NCBI GenBank assembly: GCA_017161075.1
Contig: CP046174.1
Location: forward strand, 2,666,001-2,730,000
Reading direction: 5' to 3'
Source: Erysipelotrichaceae bacterium 66202529
GTDB taxonomy: Bacteria; Bacillota_I; Bacilli_A; Erysipelotrichales; Erysipelotrichaceae
Length of the DNA stretch: 64,000 bases
Shown: piece after piece, positions 8,521 to 15,883 of the stretch
Layout of the letters: every line of letters begins with the position of its first letter
How positions within the stretch are numbered: position 1 is the first letter of the stretch
The notes under the pieces: model-generated
Database searches by the model: none
Seen by the model: the letters and a program-made list of their open reading frames with translations, nothing else
Told to the model about the DNA's origin: nothing
Made by a program: the position numbers and the translations under genes

Positions 8521-9606
8521 TTATTTAAAAAATTCTACTGTCCAAGGAGTTGAACCGTCTCCTGCATTTGCATAATTTCCATCGAATGGCTGCCCGATTT
8601 CCATATAATATCCGTACCAAGGGCTACCTTCCGTTTTCACCTGCTCATTCGCCCATGCATAGGCTTCATCATATGTTGCAAAAGCTCTTCCGCTATTTCC
8701 AAGTAAATTGGATGGAAAATTATCCACAGTCATTACTGGTAATTTTTCTTCCGGAGGATACACCGGTTCTGGCTCTGCCGTATTCCCGGATGAACCTCCT
8801 GAATTAGCATCCGGCTTTGGCTTTTTCTCTGCACTGCTCTGACTATTGCTGTTTTCCTGCTTCGAAGGCGCTGATGAATCGTTATTCTTTGCAGTCTCTT
8901 CCACCTTTGACTCCGTAGCCTTTCCTTCCTTATTTGAAGCAGCACTGTCACTGCTCTTGTCATCCTTCTTCTTTGTATCCTTTTTCGATGCAGTCTTTGT
9001 TTTCTTTTCTTCAGACTTTGCCGCATTCTCCTCCACGGTAATACTTACAGAAGTCCTCTCCTGCTTCAGATTCTCCTTTTTCTTCCCATCGCTTGTAAAC
9101 TGCAAAATCAACGTACTTTTATCTGAAACATTTCCGCTGCTATCTTTGACCTGAACATCATAGATGATTTCCTTCTCCGTCTTTGGAAGATTCTTCATAT
9201 CAGGCAAATCCTGAAAGCTCTTATCATAATTATCTGTGATAACAGCATTCTCACGTATTGCGTAATTTACCTTATCCGCATCTGTTCCTACCTTAAAAAT
9301 CAGCTTATCCTTCTTCCACTTCAAAACAGGCTTTTCCTTATCAACCACCTTGACCTTCACATCATATGTTTCCTTTTCATACGCTATCGTAATTGCATAG
9401 GTACCCAGCTTCTGAATATCCAGATTACCGCTTTTCACCGTCACCTTATCTGATTTTCCGGCTGAATCAAAAAAGCAGGACGCAGACAGATCAAGCTCCT
9501 TATGTACACTCACCTCTATTTCCTTCGCCTTTAAAACCGGCTTCGATGAACATCCTATAAGCAACAGTGCCGTCAGCAAACCTGCTGAAAAAAATCGTTT
9601 CCTCAT
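8521..9606 (-). CDS. Lipoprotein with Ig-like modules and a Lys/Ser-rich linker
   Basis: 361 residues from the ATG at 9606, chosen because GGAGGAA lies 7 nt upstream. A lipoprotein signal (FFSAGLLTALLLIGC, lipobox LIGC) predicts a membrane-anchored extracellular protein. Residues ~25-165 form two beta-rich Ig-like modules (LGTYAITIAYEKETYDVKV; VITDNYDKSFQDLPDMKN...IIYDVQVKDSSGNVSDKS). A low-complexity stretch rich in K, S, E, T and N (~180-270) is a flexible linker. The C-terminal ~70 residues (RAFATYDEAYAWANEQ...GSPWYGYYMEI) form a separate small domain with aromatic residues. It opens the Tad-like cluster and may be a surface component of it. Confidence 0.75.
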   Translation of the reverse strand: MRKRFFSAGLLTALLLIGCSSKPVLKAKEIEVSVHKELDLSASCFFDSAGKSDKVTVKSGNLDIQKLGTYAITIAYEKETYDVKVKVVDKEKPVLKWKKDKLIFKVGTDADKVNYAIRENAVITDNYDKSFQDLPDMKNLPKTEKEIIYDVQVKDSSGNVSDKSTLILQFTSDGKKKENLKQERTSVSITVEENAAKSEEKKTKTASKKDTKKKDDKSSDSAASNKEGKATESKVEETAKNNDSSAPSKQENSNSQSSAEKKPKPDANSGGSSGNTAEPEPVYPPEEKLPVMTVDNFPSNLLGNSGRAFATYDEAYAWANEQVKTEGSPWYGYYMEIGQPFDGNYANAGDGSTPWTVEFFK

Positions 9607-9701
9607 AATTTCTTCCTCCATGTCATTCCCACATACCTATTATACTATAAATTTTGCAGGACGCAATATCTCTTTTATTCTTTACAACCTCCCTTCTAAA
9701 A

Positions 9702-9727
9702 AGAAAAAAACATGACTGCTTCATGTT
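9702..9727 (-). terminator. Second hairpin-T element between pyk and the Tad-like cluster
   Basis: On the minus strand AACATGAAGCAGTCATGTT is followed by seven Ts. It lies ~95 nt upstream of the lipoprotein start and ~90 nt beyond the pyk terminator, so it may be a back-up terminator or a leader element of the pilus cluster. Confidence 0.6.
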
Positions 9728-9814
9728 CACCTCCAATTCTTTACATTAGTATAATACCATGGAATCCAATGCAAACCTCATGCAATTTTCACGCAAAAAT
9801 AATGCAGGATGGAC

Positions 9815-9843
9815 GCAAAAAAAGAGCATGATTCCTCATGCCC
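9815..9843 (-). terminator. Terminator of the pfkA-pyk operon
   Basis: On the minus strand GGGCATGAGGAATCATGCTC forms a hairpin followed by seven Ts, starting 9 nt after the pyk stop codon. Confidence 0.8.
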
Positions 9844-9851
9844 TGATCCGC

Positions 9852-11273
9852 TTATTTAACCTCGATAATTTTCATCGTGTTGGTAGCACCATTTCCTACA
9901 GGATAACCGGCAACGATAATAATCGTTTCACCAACCTTGATACCCATTTCCTTAGCGATTGCTCTAGCGAGCTCACACTCGTTGTTCTGATTGTTTGCGA
10001 CCTCGGATAAAACAGTCGTTACACCCCAGTTCATAGCAAGAGAACGCTGTGTCTTTTCATCAAAGGTAACAGCGATAACCGGTGCTTCCGGACGGAATTT
10101 GGAAATTCTTCTTGCAGTAGTACCGCTCTGCGTAAACGCGATGACGGCAGCAACATCCAGCGCCATTGCTGTATCTGCTACAGAAATAGCGATAGCATCA
10201 TTCTTCGTTCTCTGGCTTGTCTTAATGCTTGCCTTCAGACGTTCTCTGAATGGAATAGTAGGCTCCATCGCTTTTGCGATACGATCCATCGTCTGAACAG
10301 CTTCGATTGGATACAGTCCGGCTGCGGACTCTCCACTCAGCATGATAGCATCCGTTCCATCCAGCACAGCGTTGGCAACATCACTTGCCTCAGCACGTGT
10401 CGGTCTTGGATTTCCCTGCATAGACTCCAGCATATGTGTAGCAGTAACAACAGGTTTTCCCATTGCATTTGCTGTTTTAATGATTTTCTTCTGGTAGATC
10501 GGTACCAGCTCAAAGGAAACATCGACACCAAGATCACCACGGGCAACCATGACTCCATCAGCCACCTCCAGAATTTCCTCCAGATTATCAAACCCTTCCT
10601 GGTTTTCAATCTTTGGAATAATCTGAATATCCGGTTTACCTTCTTCTCTTAAAATCTTACGAATGGCAAGAATATCCTCTTTTCTTCTTGTGAAGGATGC
10701 TGCGATATAATCCACACCCATCTGACATCCGAAACGAATATCCGCATCATCCTTTGGTGAAATAAACGGCATACTCAGCTTGACACCCGGCAGGTTACAG
10801 CCTTTCTTGCTCTTTAACTGTCCCGGGTTTTCAATCCGGCACTTTAACTCGCCGTCTCTTTTTTCCAGGATAGTCAGACGCATCTTTCCATCGTCAATCA
10901 GAATCGTTCCGCCAACTTCAACATCATCGAATACTTCTGGACACTGAATATGGAACTTTTCATGTGTTCCTAATATTTTCTCACGAACGATTGTTACAAC
11001 ATCGCCCTTTTCATACTCCTCAACACCGTTTTCAAACTCACCCAGACGTACCTCCGGGCCTTTTGTATCAAGCAGAATAGCGATATTCTTCCCTGTTTCC
11101 TTCACGACCTCACGAATATTTTTAATACGGTTTCCGTGTTCTTCAAAATCTCCGTGGGAGAAATTTAAACGGATGATATTCATTCCGTTTTCGACGAGCT
11201 TCATCATCATTTCCTTGCTTTCGGAAGCAGGGCCAATCGTACAAATAATCTTAGTTTTTCTGTTTGCTAACAT
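9852..11273 (-). CDS. pyk: Pyruvate kinase
   Basis: 473 residues. It converts phosphoenolpyruvate and ADP to pyruvate and ATP, the last step of glycolysis, in the cytoplasm. Landmarks: RKTKIICTIGPAS at residues 4-16, IIRLNFSHGDFEEH near 34, DTKGPEVRLG near 68, the active-site Lys in IIPKIENQEG near 218, the family signature region VMVARGDLGVDV near 240, and TATHMLESM near 278. The C-terminal allosteric domain is present. The extra PEP-utilizing domain that many Bacillus-type enzymes carry at the C terminus is absent, giving the shorter, common length. It follows pfkA after 48 nt in a two-gene glycolytic operon. Confidence 0.97.
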   Translation of the reverse strand: MLANRKTKIICTIGPASESKEMMMKLVENGMNIIRLNFSHGDFEEHGNRIKNIREVVKETGKNIAILLDTKGPEVRLGEFENGVEEYEKGDVVTIVREKILGTHEKFHIQCPEVFDDVEVGGTILIDDGKMRLTILEKRDGELKCRIENPGQLKSKKGCNLPGVKLSMPFISPKDDADIRFGCQMGVDYIAASFTRRKEDILAIRKILREEGKPDIQIIPKIENQEGFDNLEEILEVADGVMVARGDLGVDVSFELVPIYQKKIIKTANAMGKPVVTATHMLESMQGNPRPTRAEASDVANAVLDGTDAIMLSGESAAGLYPIEAVQTMDRIAKAMEPTIPFRERLKASIKTSQRTKNDAIAISVADTAMALDVAAVIAFTQSGTTARRISKFRPEAPVIAVTFDEKTQRSLAMNWGVTTVLSEVANNQNNECELARAIAKEMGIKVGETIIIVAGYPVGNGATNTMKIIEVK

Positions 11274-11321
11274 GTTAATTTCCTTTCCTAATTACCTAAT
11301 AAATACTGCGGGAACAACCTG

Positions 11322-12284
11322 CTATACCAGTCTGTCGAATAGATTCTGCAATCTCTTGCGGGACTCTCTTGGCATATTCAATGCTTCTTCAATCGGCACT
11401 GCTACAATCTGGTTGTCCTTGATGCTGACACACTGGCCTCCTACACCCTGCATCAGCAGGTCCACCGCTTTTTCTCCCATACGGGATGCCAATACTCGAT
11501 CTGTCGGTGTCGGTGATCCTCCACGCTGAACGTGGCCTAGCACCGTGGCTCTACCTGAAAATCCAGTATTTAAGCTTACCTTTTTGGCAAATTGGTGAAC
11601 ATCTGTAATCTTTTCTGAAATCACTACAATTGCATGACGCTTCTTTTTAATCAAATCAAAATCACGCAGTCTCTCCAGCACTTCACCTTCCTCAAAGCCT
11701 GTAGAGGATGTAATAACGATTTCAGCACCGCACGCAATTCCCGACCAGATTGCCAGGTCTCCGCAGCGGTTTCCCATAACCTCCACAATCGAACAGCGAT
11801 GATGAGAGCTTGATGTATCCCTCAACTTATCGACTGCCTCCACGATTGTTGTCAGAGCTGTATCAAACCCTATCGTAAAGTCTGTACATGTGATGTCGTT
11901 ATCAATGGTACCCGGCAATCCGATACAGTTGATTCCCATTTCTGTCAGTGCCAGCGCACCACGGTAAGAACCATCACCGCCAATGACTACGATAGCCTCA
12001 ATTCCACGTTTTTTTAACTGCTGAACTGCTTTATTACGCACTTCAATATCCTTAAATTCGGGAAGTCGGGCAGACCCAAGAATCGTTCCGCCGCGGTCGA
12101 TGATCTCACCGACGCTGGCTTTTGTCAAAGGCTCGATATAGCCTTCCACCATGCCCTTGTATCCATCATAAATACCAAAGACCTCGATTCCACTGTTGAG
12201 TGCAACCCTTGTGACGGCGCGAATTGCAGCATTCATTCCAGGTGCATCTCCACCGGAAGTAAGAACACCAATACGTTTTACCAT
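11322..12284 (-). CDS. pfkA: ATP-dependent 6-phosphofructokinase
   Basis: 320 residues; phosphorylates fructose 6-phosphate to fructose 1,6-bisphosphate, the committed step of glycolysis. The start at 12284 is preceded by GGAGG with 6-nt spacing; the longer frame to 12302 has no such site. Motifs: ATP-binding GVLTSGGDAPGMNAAIR at residues 5-21, GGDGSYRGA near 102, catalytic GTIDNDI near 124 with Asp as general base, and MGNRCGD near 169. The residue after GGDG is Ser rather than Pro or Lys, and Gly is present in the GGDGS motif, as in ATP-dependent rather than PPi-dependent enzymes. Upstream of pyk, as in many Firmicutes. Confidence 0.97.
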   Translation of the reverse strand: MVKRIGVLTSGGDAPGMNAAIRAVTRVALNSGIEVFGIYDGYKGMVEGYIEPLTKASVGEIIDRGGTILGSARLPEFKDIEVRNKAVQQLKKRGIEAIVVIGGDGSYRGALALTEMGINCIGLPGTIDNDITCTDFTIGFDTALTTIVEAVDKLRDTSSSHHRCSIVEVMGNRCGDLAIWSGIACGAEIVITSSTGFEEGEVLERLRDFDLIKKKRHAIVVISEKITDVHQFAKKVSLNTGFSGRATVLGHVQRGGSPTPTDRVLASRMGEKAVDLLMQGVGGQCVSIKDNQIVAVPIEEALNMPRESRKRLQNLFDRLV

Positions 12285-12341
12285 AAAAATTCCTCCATTC
12301 ACGGTTACTATGATAACATTATATTACAATTTTTACTAGCA

Positions 12342-13256
12342 TTATTTTCGTCTTGTTTCGCCTTTTATAAAAATTTCACAAGACAGGGCGCGGATCCGTT
12401 CCAGCAGCCGCTCAGCCGCTACCGGCTCACTGCTTTTACTAGCAGATGCACACAGGCGCTGCTTCAGCTCCTCCATAGAATAATTACTCGTAAATATTGT
12501 AAGGCGGCGCTTCTCCATACGCGCATCCATTAAAGGAAGCAGAATATCATCCCGGCTCCATGCCGTGACACTCTCTCCGCCGATATCATCAAATACGACG
12601 ACCTCGGTATTGCGGATGCTGCGCAGCTTTGCCTCCATGATATCCGGTTCATGAAACAGCAGCTTCAAATCCGCCATCAGCTTCGGGACATTGACAAACG
12701 CAACGCTTTTTTCTTTTTGTGCATAATAGTTGCACATAGCTGCTGCCAGCCAGCTTTTCCCAGCTCCTGGCTTCCCCCATAAGTATACACCCTTTGTCTG
12801 ATTTTTATCCTTTAAAACCTTTACGATTTTCTGATAAGCCGCTTTATATTCCGGACTTTCCGATTTCAAATCGATAGCCTTGATATCCACCAGCAAATAA
12901 TGCTCCAGCATATCCATCTGCTTATAAAAGCGGCGATGCGCATACGCCTGCTGCTGTTCCTTATAGTATGTACAGTGCGATACCTGATTCATCAGCATGC
13001 CATCCAGGTATAGATCAATACGCTCCCCGCGCTTTGGCTGACGGCAGAAATCAAGGCCCTTGCAGTTGTCACACTTTTCCATGACAGCTGTCCAGTCCGC
13101 AAGCTTTCCGCTGTGATCATAGACAAAGGCTTCGTCCAGCTCATGCTGCTTCAGCCAGGTGAGCACATGCCCGTTTTTCATAAGCTGTGCAACAAGTGCT
13201 TCCTTGATCTTTTTCTGCTCCTCGCTCAGTGCGAATGCAAATGACACCTTCTCCAT
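12342..13256 (-). CDS. dnaI: Primosomal protein DnaI, helicase loader
   Basis: 304 residues. DnaI is an AAA+ ATPase that loads the replicative helicase DnaC onto DNA at the origin and at restart sites. Visible are an N-terminal helicase-binding region with a Cys cluster (CDNCKGLDFC, residues ~62-71), the phosphate loop WGKPGAGKSW near 160, Walker B VVVFDDIGGES near 216, and a sensor region TIFTSNYSMEELKQRL near 255. It lies 9 nt after the dnaB gene, the usual pairing in Bacillus-like bacteria, where DnaB and DnaI act together in the primosome. Confidence 0.93.
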   Translation of the reverse strand: MEKVSFAFALSEEQKKIKEALVAQLMKNGHVLTWLKQHELDEAFVYDHSGKLADWTAVMEKCDNCKGLDFCRQPKRGERIDLYLDGMLMNQVSHCTYYKEQQQAYAHRRFYKQMDMLEHYLLVDIKAIDLKSESPEYKAAYQKIVKVLKDKNQTKGVYLWGKPGAGKSWLAAAMCNYYAQKEKSVAFVNVPKLMADLKLLFHEPDIMEAKLRSIRNTEVVVFDDIGGESVTAWSRDDILLPLMDARMEKRRLTIFTSNYSMEELKQRLCASASKSSEPVAAERLLERIRALSCEIFIKGETRRK

Positions 13257-13265
13257 TTATTCACC

Positions 13266-14450
13266 TCACAATTCCTGAAGATCACGCATCAGCTCATCCT
13301 CATCGTAATCTTCCACATCCACGCTTACCTCATCCTGATTATGATACCAGGATGGCAGCTCCTTTTTCTGTACGGCCTTTGTGCGGCCTGTCTTTCCGTC
13401 TGCCTCCTGCTGAATCTGTGCCAGAGCCTTTTCACTCGTATCAATTTCCAGACGCACCCATGTACTGGCAACCTTCTCAACATACGCCTTAGGAAATTGC
13501 TGATTCTTCATTTTCAACACATACTCAATCAATACATTGACAACCTCCGGCTTCATTTTGAAATCGGAAATCAGGGCTTCAATCAGATACTTGTCGCTGC
13601 GGCTGACCTCTACGCCATGCTGGAGGTTCTGTAAAAAGCGCACAGGCGGTAGACGATACGGATCTTTTGCTTCCTCCGGCTTGTAATCGGATTTGGAATT
13701 TCGTACCTTTTTCTTTAACTGCTCAACATTGAGTTCATTGGTTTTCAGATTCATACTCTGGGATACCAGCTTGCGCATGGTAATTTCATCAATGCCGTGT
13801 ATCGTTGCCAGCTCACCGATGATACGAAGATTTTTCTCATTGCGTGCGGTGGAGGGAAACACCATCTGCGGCAGACCGGTTAAAAAGCGGTCGTAATTGA
13901 AGCTGAGCGGGATATCGTTTTGATGCAGTACATCCTGCTGGGGCTTCAGCTTGCGGAAGGCTTCCTCCTGACTGTCCTGCCAGTCCTCCTTTAAAATATT
14001 CACAAACGGAATGGTGATTTCCTGATATGCGGTTTTATCCTCATACGGCTTGGCAAAGCACAGCTTATTGAACTCATAGACATCCTTTCCCATTTCCTTC
14101 AGATACAAACGACCAAACACCTCATGTCGCAGAAACTCATTGCCGTCCTTTGGCATAAACACCTGATAAAGATAGCTGTTTTTAGCTGCATCGTAAAAGG
14201 TTTTCACAAGCAGATACTGCTCCAGCACATGTCTGCTTTTTTCCATATGCTCCATGCTTAGCCGGCTGATGGTTTGTATCAGAATATGATTACGGATTTT
14301 CTGATGTCGGGTACCAATGCTGACCAGCGTGTGATACAGTGCAGCCGCATCAGCTCCAATCAGAGGAGTGTACAGCATATGTAAGGAAGCATAGCGCTCC
14401 GCTGTCATTTCCCCCTGTACCTCTATGCGGCATTTATCCTCTTTTTTCAC
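13266..14450 (-). CDS. dnaB: Replication initiation/membrane attachment protein DnaB (DnaB/DnaD family)
   Basis: 394 residues starting with GTG at 14450, with GAGGTGAG upstream. This is the Firmicute DnaB, not the helicase: it remodels DNA and helps DnaI load the helicase during initiation. The N-terminal winged-helix region (RYASLHMLYTPLIGADAAALYHTL) and a C-terminal DnaB/DnaD-type helical domain (YLIEALISDFKMKPEVVNVLIEYVLKMKNQQFPKAYVEKVASTW, residues ~290-335) are clear. An acidic tail (VDVEDYDEDELMRDL) closes the protein. The gene precedes dnaI and follows coaE by 4 nt, so the block is probably one transcript. Confidence 0.9.
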   Translation of the reverse strand: MKKEDKCRIEVQGEMTAERYASLHMLYTPLIGADAAALYHTLVSIGTRHQKIRNHILIQTISRLSMEHMEKSRHVLEQYLLVKTFYDAAKNSYLYQVFMPKDGNEFLRHEVFGRLYLKEMGKDVYEFNKLCFAKPYEDKTAYQEITIPFVNILKEDWQDSQEEAFRKLKPQQDVLHQNDIPLSFNYDRFLTGLPQMVFPSTARNEKNLRIIGELATIHGIDEITMRKLVSQSMNLKTNELNVEQLKKKVRNSKSDYKPEEAKDPYRLPPVRFLQNLQHGVEVSRSDKYLIEALISDFKMKPEVVNVLIEYVLKMKNQQFPKAYVEKVASTWVRLEIDTSEKALAQIQQEADGKTGRTKAVQKKELPSWYHNQDEVSVDVEDYDEDELMRDLQEL

Positions 14451-14454
14451 ACAC

Positions 14455-15048
14455 TCACCTCGACTGCCTCTTTACGTTCAGTATATCACAAATCTGTCTT
14501 TTCAGACTTTCTTTATCTCCATTATTGTAAAAAACAACATCCGCCTTCTCGATTTTTTCTTGCTGGGGCAGCTGGTGCTGCAAACGGCGCAGCGCCTCCT
14601 CCTTTGGAATACGGCGGTACTGCGACAGTCTGTGCAACAGCAGCTCTTCATCACAGGCCACCACCCAAATTTCATCAAAGGCATCCTCCCAGTGTACCTC
14701 AAACAGCAAAGGCACCTCCACCACGACAAGTGCTTCCTGCGCATGCCGGGCAACCTCCTGTAAAATACGCTGCTTGATCAATGGATGCAAAATACCCTCT
14801 GCCTGCTGCTTCTTTACCGGATCACTGAAAATCAGGTTACTCATATACTGCGTATTGATGCTTCCATCTGTATTCAGCAGGCTGTCCGAAAACAAATCCA
14901 CTAAAGCATTATATCCGGCTTCCCCTTTCTGAAGCAGCTGCGCATTGATCGCATCACAATCCAGTACTGTGATTCCCTCTGCCTGTAAAATTTCAATCAC
15001 ACTTGATTTTCCGGCGCCCATCACACCGCTGAGACCAACTGTTTTCAT
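14455..15048 (-). CDS. coaE: Dephospho-CoA kinase
   Basis: 197 residues from the ATG at 15048, which overlaps the mutM stop (ATGA). It phosphorylates the 3'-hydroxyl of dephospho-CoA, the last step of coenzyme A synthesis. The phosphate loop GVMGAGKSS is at residues 7-15, DCDAINAQLL near 33 is the substrate-binding DxD region, and VEVPLLFEV near 108 and the lid region RLSQYRRIPKEEALRRL near 137 follow. Length is normal. A longer frame upstream lies inside mutM and is not used. Confidence 0.93.
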   Translation of the reverse strand: MKTVGLSGVMGAGKSSVIEILQAEGITVLDCDAINAQLLQKGEAGYNALVDLFSDSLLNTDGSINTQYMSNLIFSDPVKKQQAEGILHPLIKQRILQEVARHAQEALVVVEVPLLFEVHWEDAFDEIWVVACDEELLLHRLSQYRRIPKEEALRRLQHQLPQQEKIEKADVVFYNNGDKESLKRQICDILNVKRQSR

Positions 15049-15875
15049 TTTCTTCTCTGGCATGTCGGGCAGAAACACGTTCCCCGTGTCGTAACAACGA
15101 TTTTCTTTATTGTCGTTGCACATACCGGACATGGCTCTCCTTTCTTCGCATGCACCTTCAGCTTCAGCTGAAAACGGCCATCCACTCCAAGCTGGGAGGT
15201 ATAGGAGCGAATCGTTGTTCCCCCCGCCCGTATCGCACCGCTTAAAATGCGGCGGATATGAAAAATCAGCTCTTCAAAATCCCTTTTCCGCAGATGATTG
15301 ATCATCGTTTCCGGATGCATACGCATGGCAAAGCAGATTTCATCCGCATATATATTACCAATCCCGGCAATGATGGACTGATCCAGCAATACTGCCTTTA
15401 ATGCTGTTTTTTTCTTATGCAGCTTTTTATACAGCCAGTCGGCTGTGATCCGCTCATCAAAGGCATCATAGCCGATATGCTGAAAGCATGGATATGCGGC
15501 ATAATCCTTTTGCTTCTCATATAAATACATCTTTCCAAATTTCCTGGTATCATGATAACGCAGCTGGCGGCCGTCACTCAGCTTTAAAATTACATGCACA
15601 TGCTTATCGTACGCATCCTCTGGCTGCTGCACATAAAACTTTCCCTCCATGCGCATATGACAGATCCATTCCACATCCCCAAGGTCAAAGCGCATATATT
15701 TTCCATGACGGTGATACCCCTGTATCGTTTTTCCCGTGATCGTATCACAGAAAGCTTTTACATCCGGATACGCTATAATATTATCCCAAAACACATAGCA
15801 TCCAGTAATCGTAACATGATCCAATTGATGCTCCAGTGTTCTGACAACCGTTTCTACCTCTGGAAGCTCCGGCAT
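15045..15875 (-). CDS. mutM: Formamidopyrimidine-DNA glycosylase (Fpg)
   Basis: 276 residues. Fpg removes oxidised purines such as 8-oxoguanine and nicks the DNA. The N terminus MPELPEVETV supplies the catalytic Pro2 and Glu3, the active-site Lys lies in GYHRHGKYMRFDLG near residue 57, the helix-two-turn-helix region is LLDQSIIAGIGNIYADEICF near 162, and a C-terminal zinc finger has CPVC and CPTC (about 246 and 270). Length is normal. It lies between polA and coaE with short spacing, the common polA-mutM-coaE arrangement of Firmicutes. Confidence 0.96.
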   Translation of the reverse strand: MPELPEVETVVRTLEHQLDHVTITGCYVFWDNIIAYPDVKAFCDTITGKTIQGYHRHGKYMRFDLGDVEWICHMRMEGKFYVQQPEDAYDKHVHVILKLSDGRQLRYHDTRKFGKMYLYEKQKDYAAYPCFQHIGYDAFDERITADWLYKKLHKKKTALKAVLLDQSIIAGIGNIYADEICFAMRMHPETMINHLRKRDFEELIFHIRRILSGAIRAGGTTIRSYTSQLGVDGRFQLKLKVHAKKGEPCPVCATTIKKIVVTTRGTCFCPTCQRRK

Positions 15876-15883
15876 ATTCTCAC

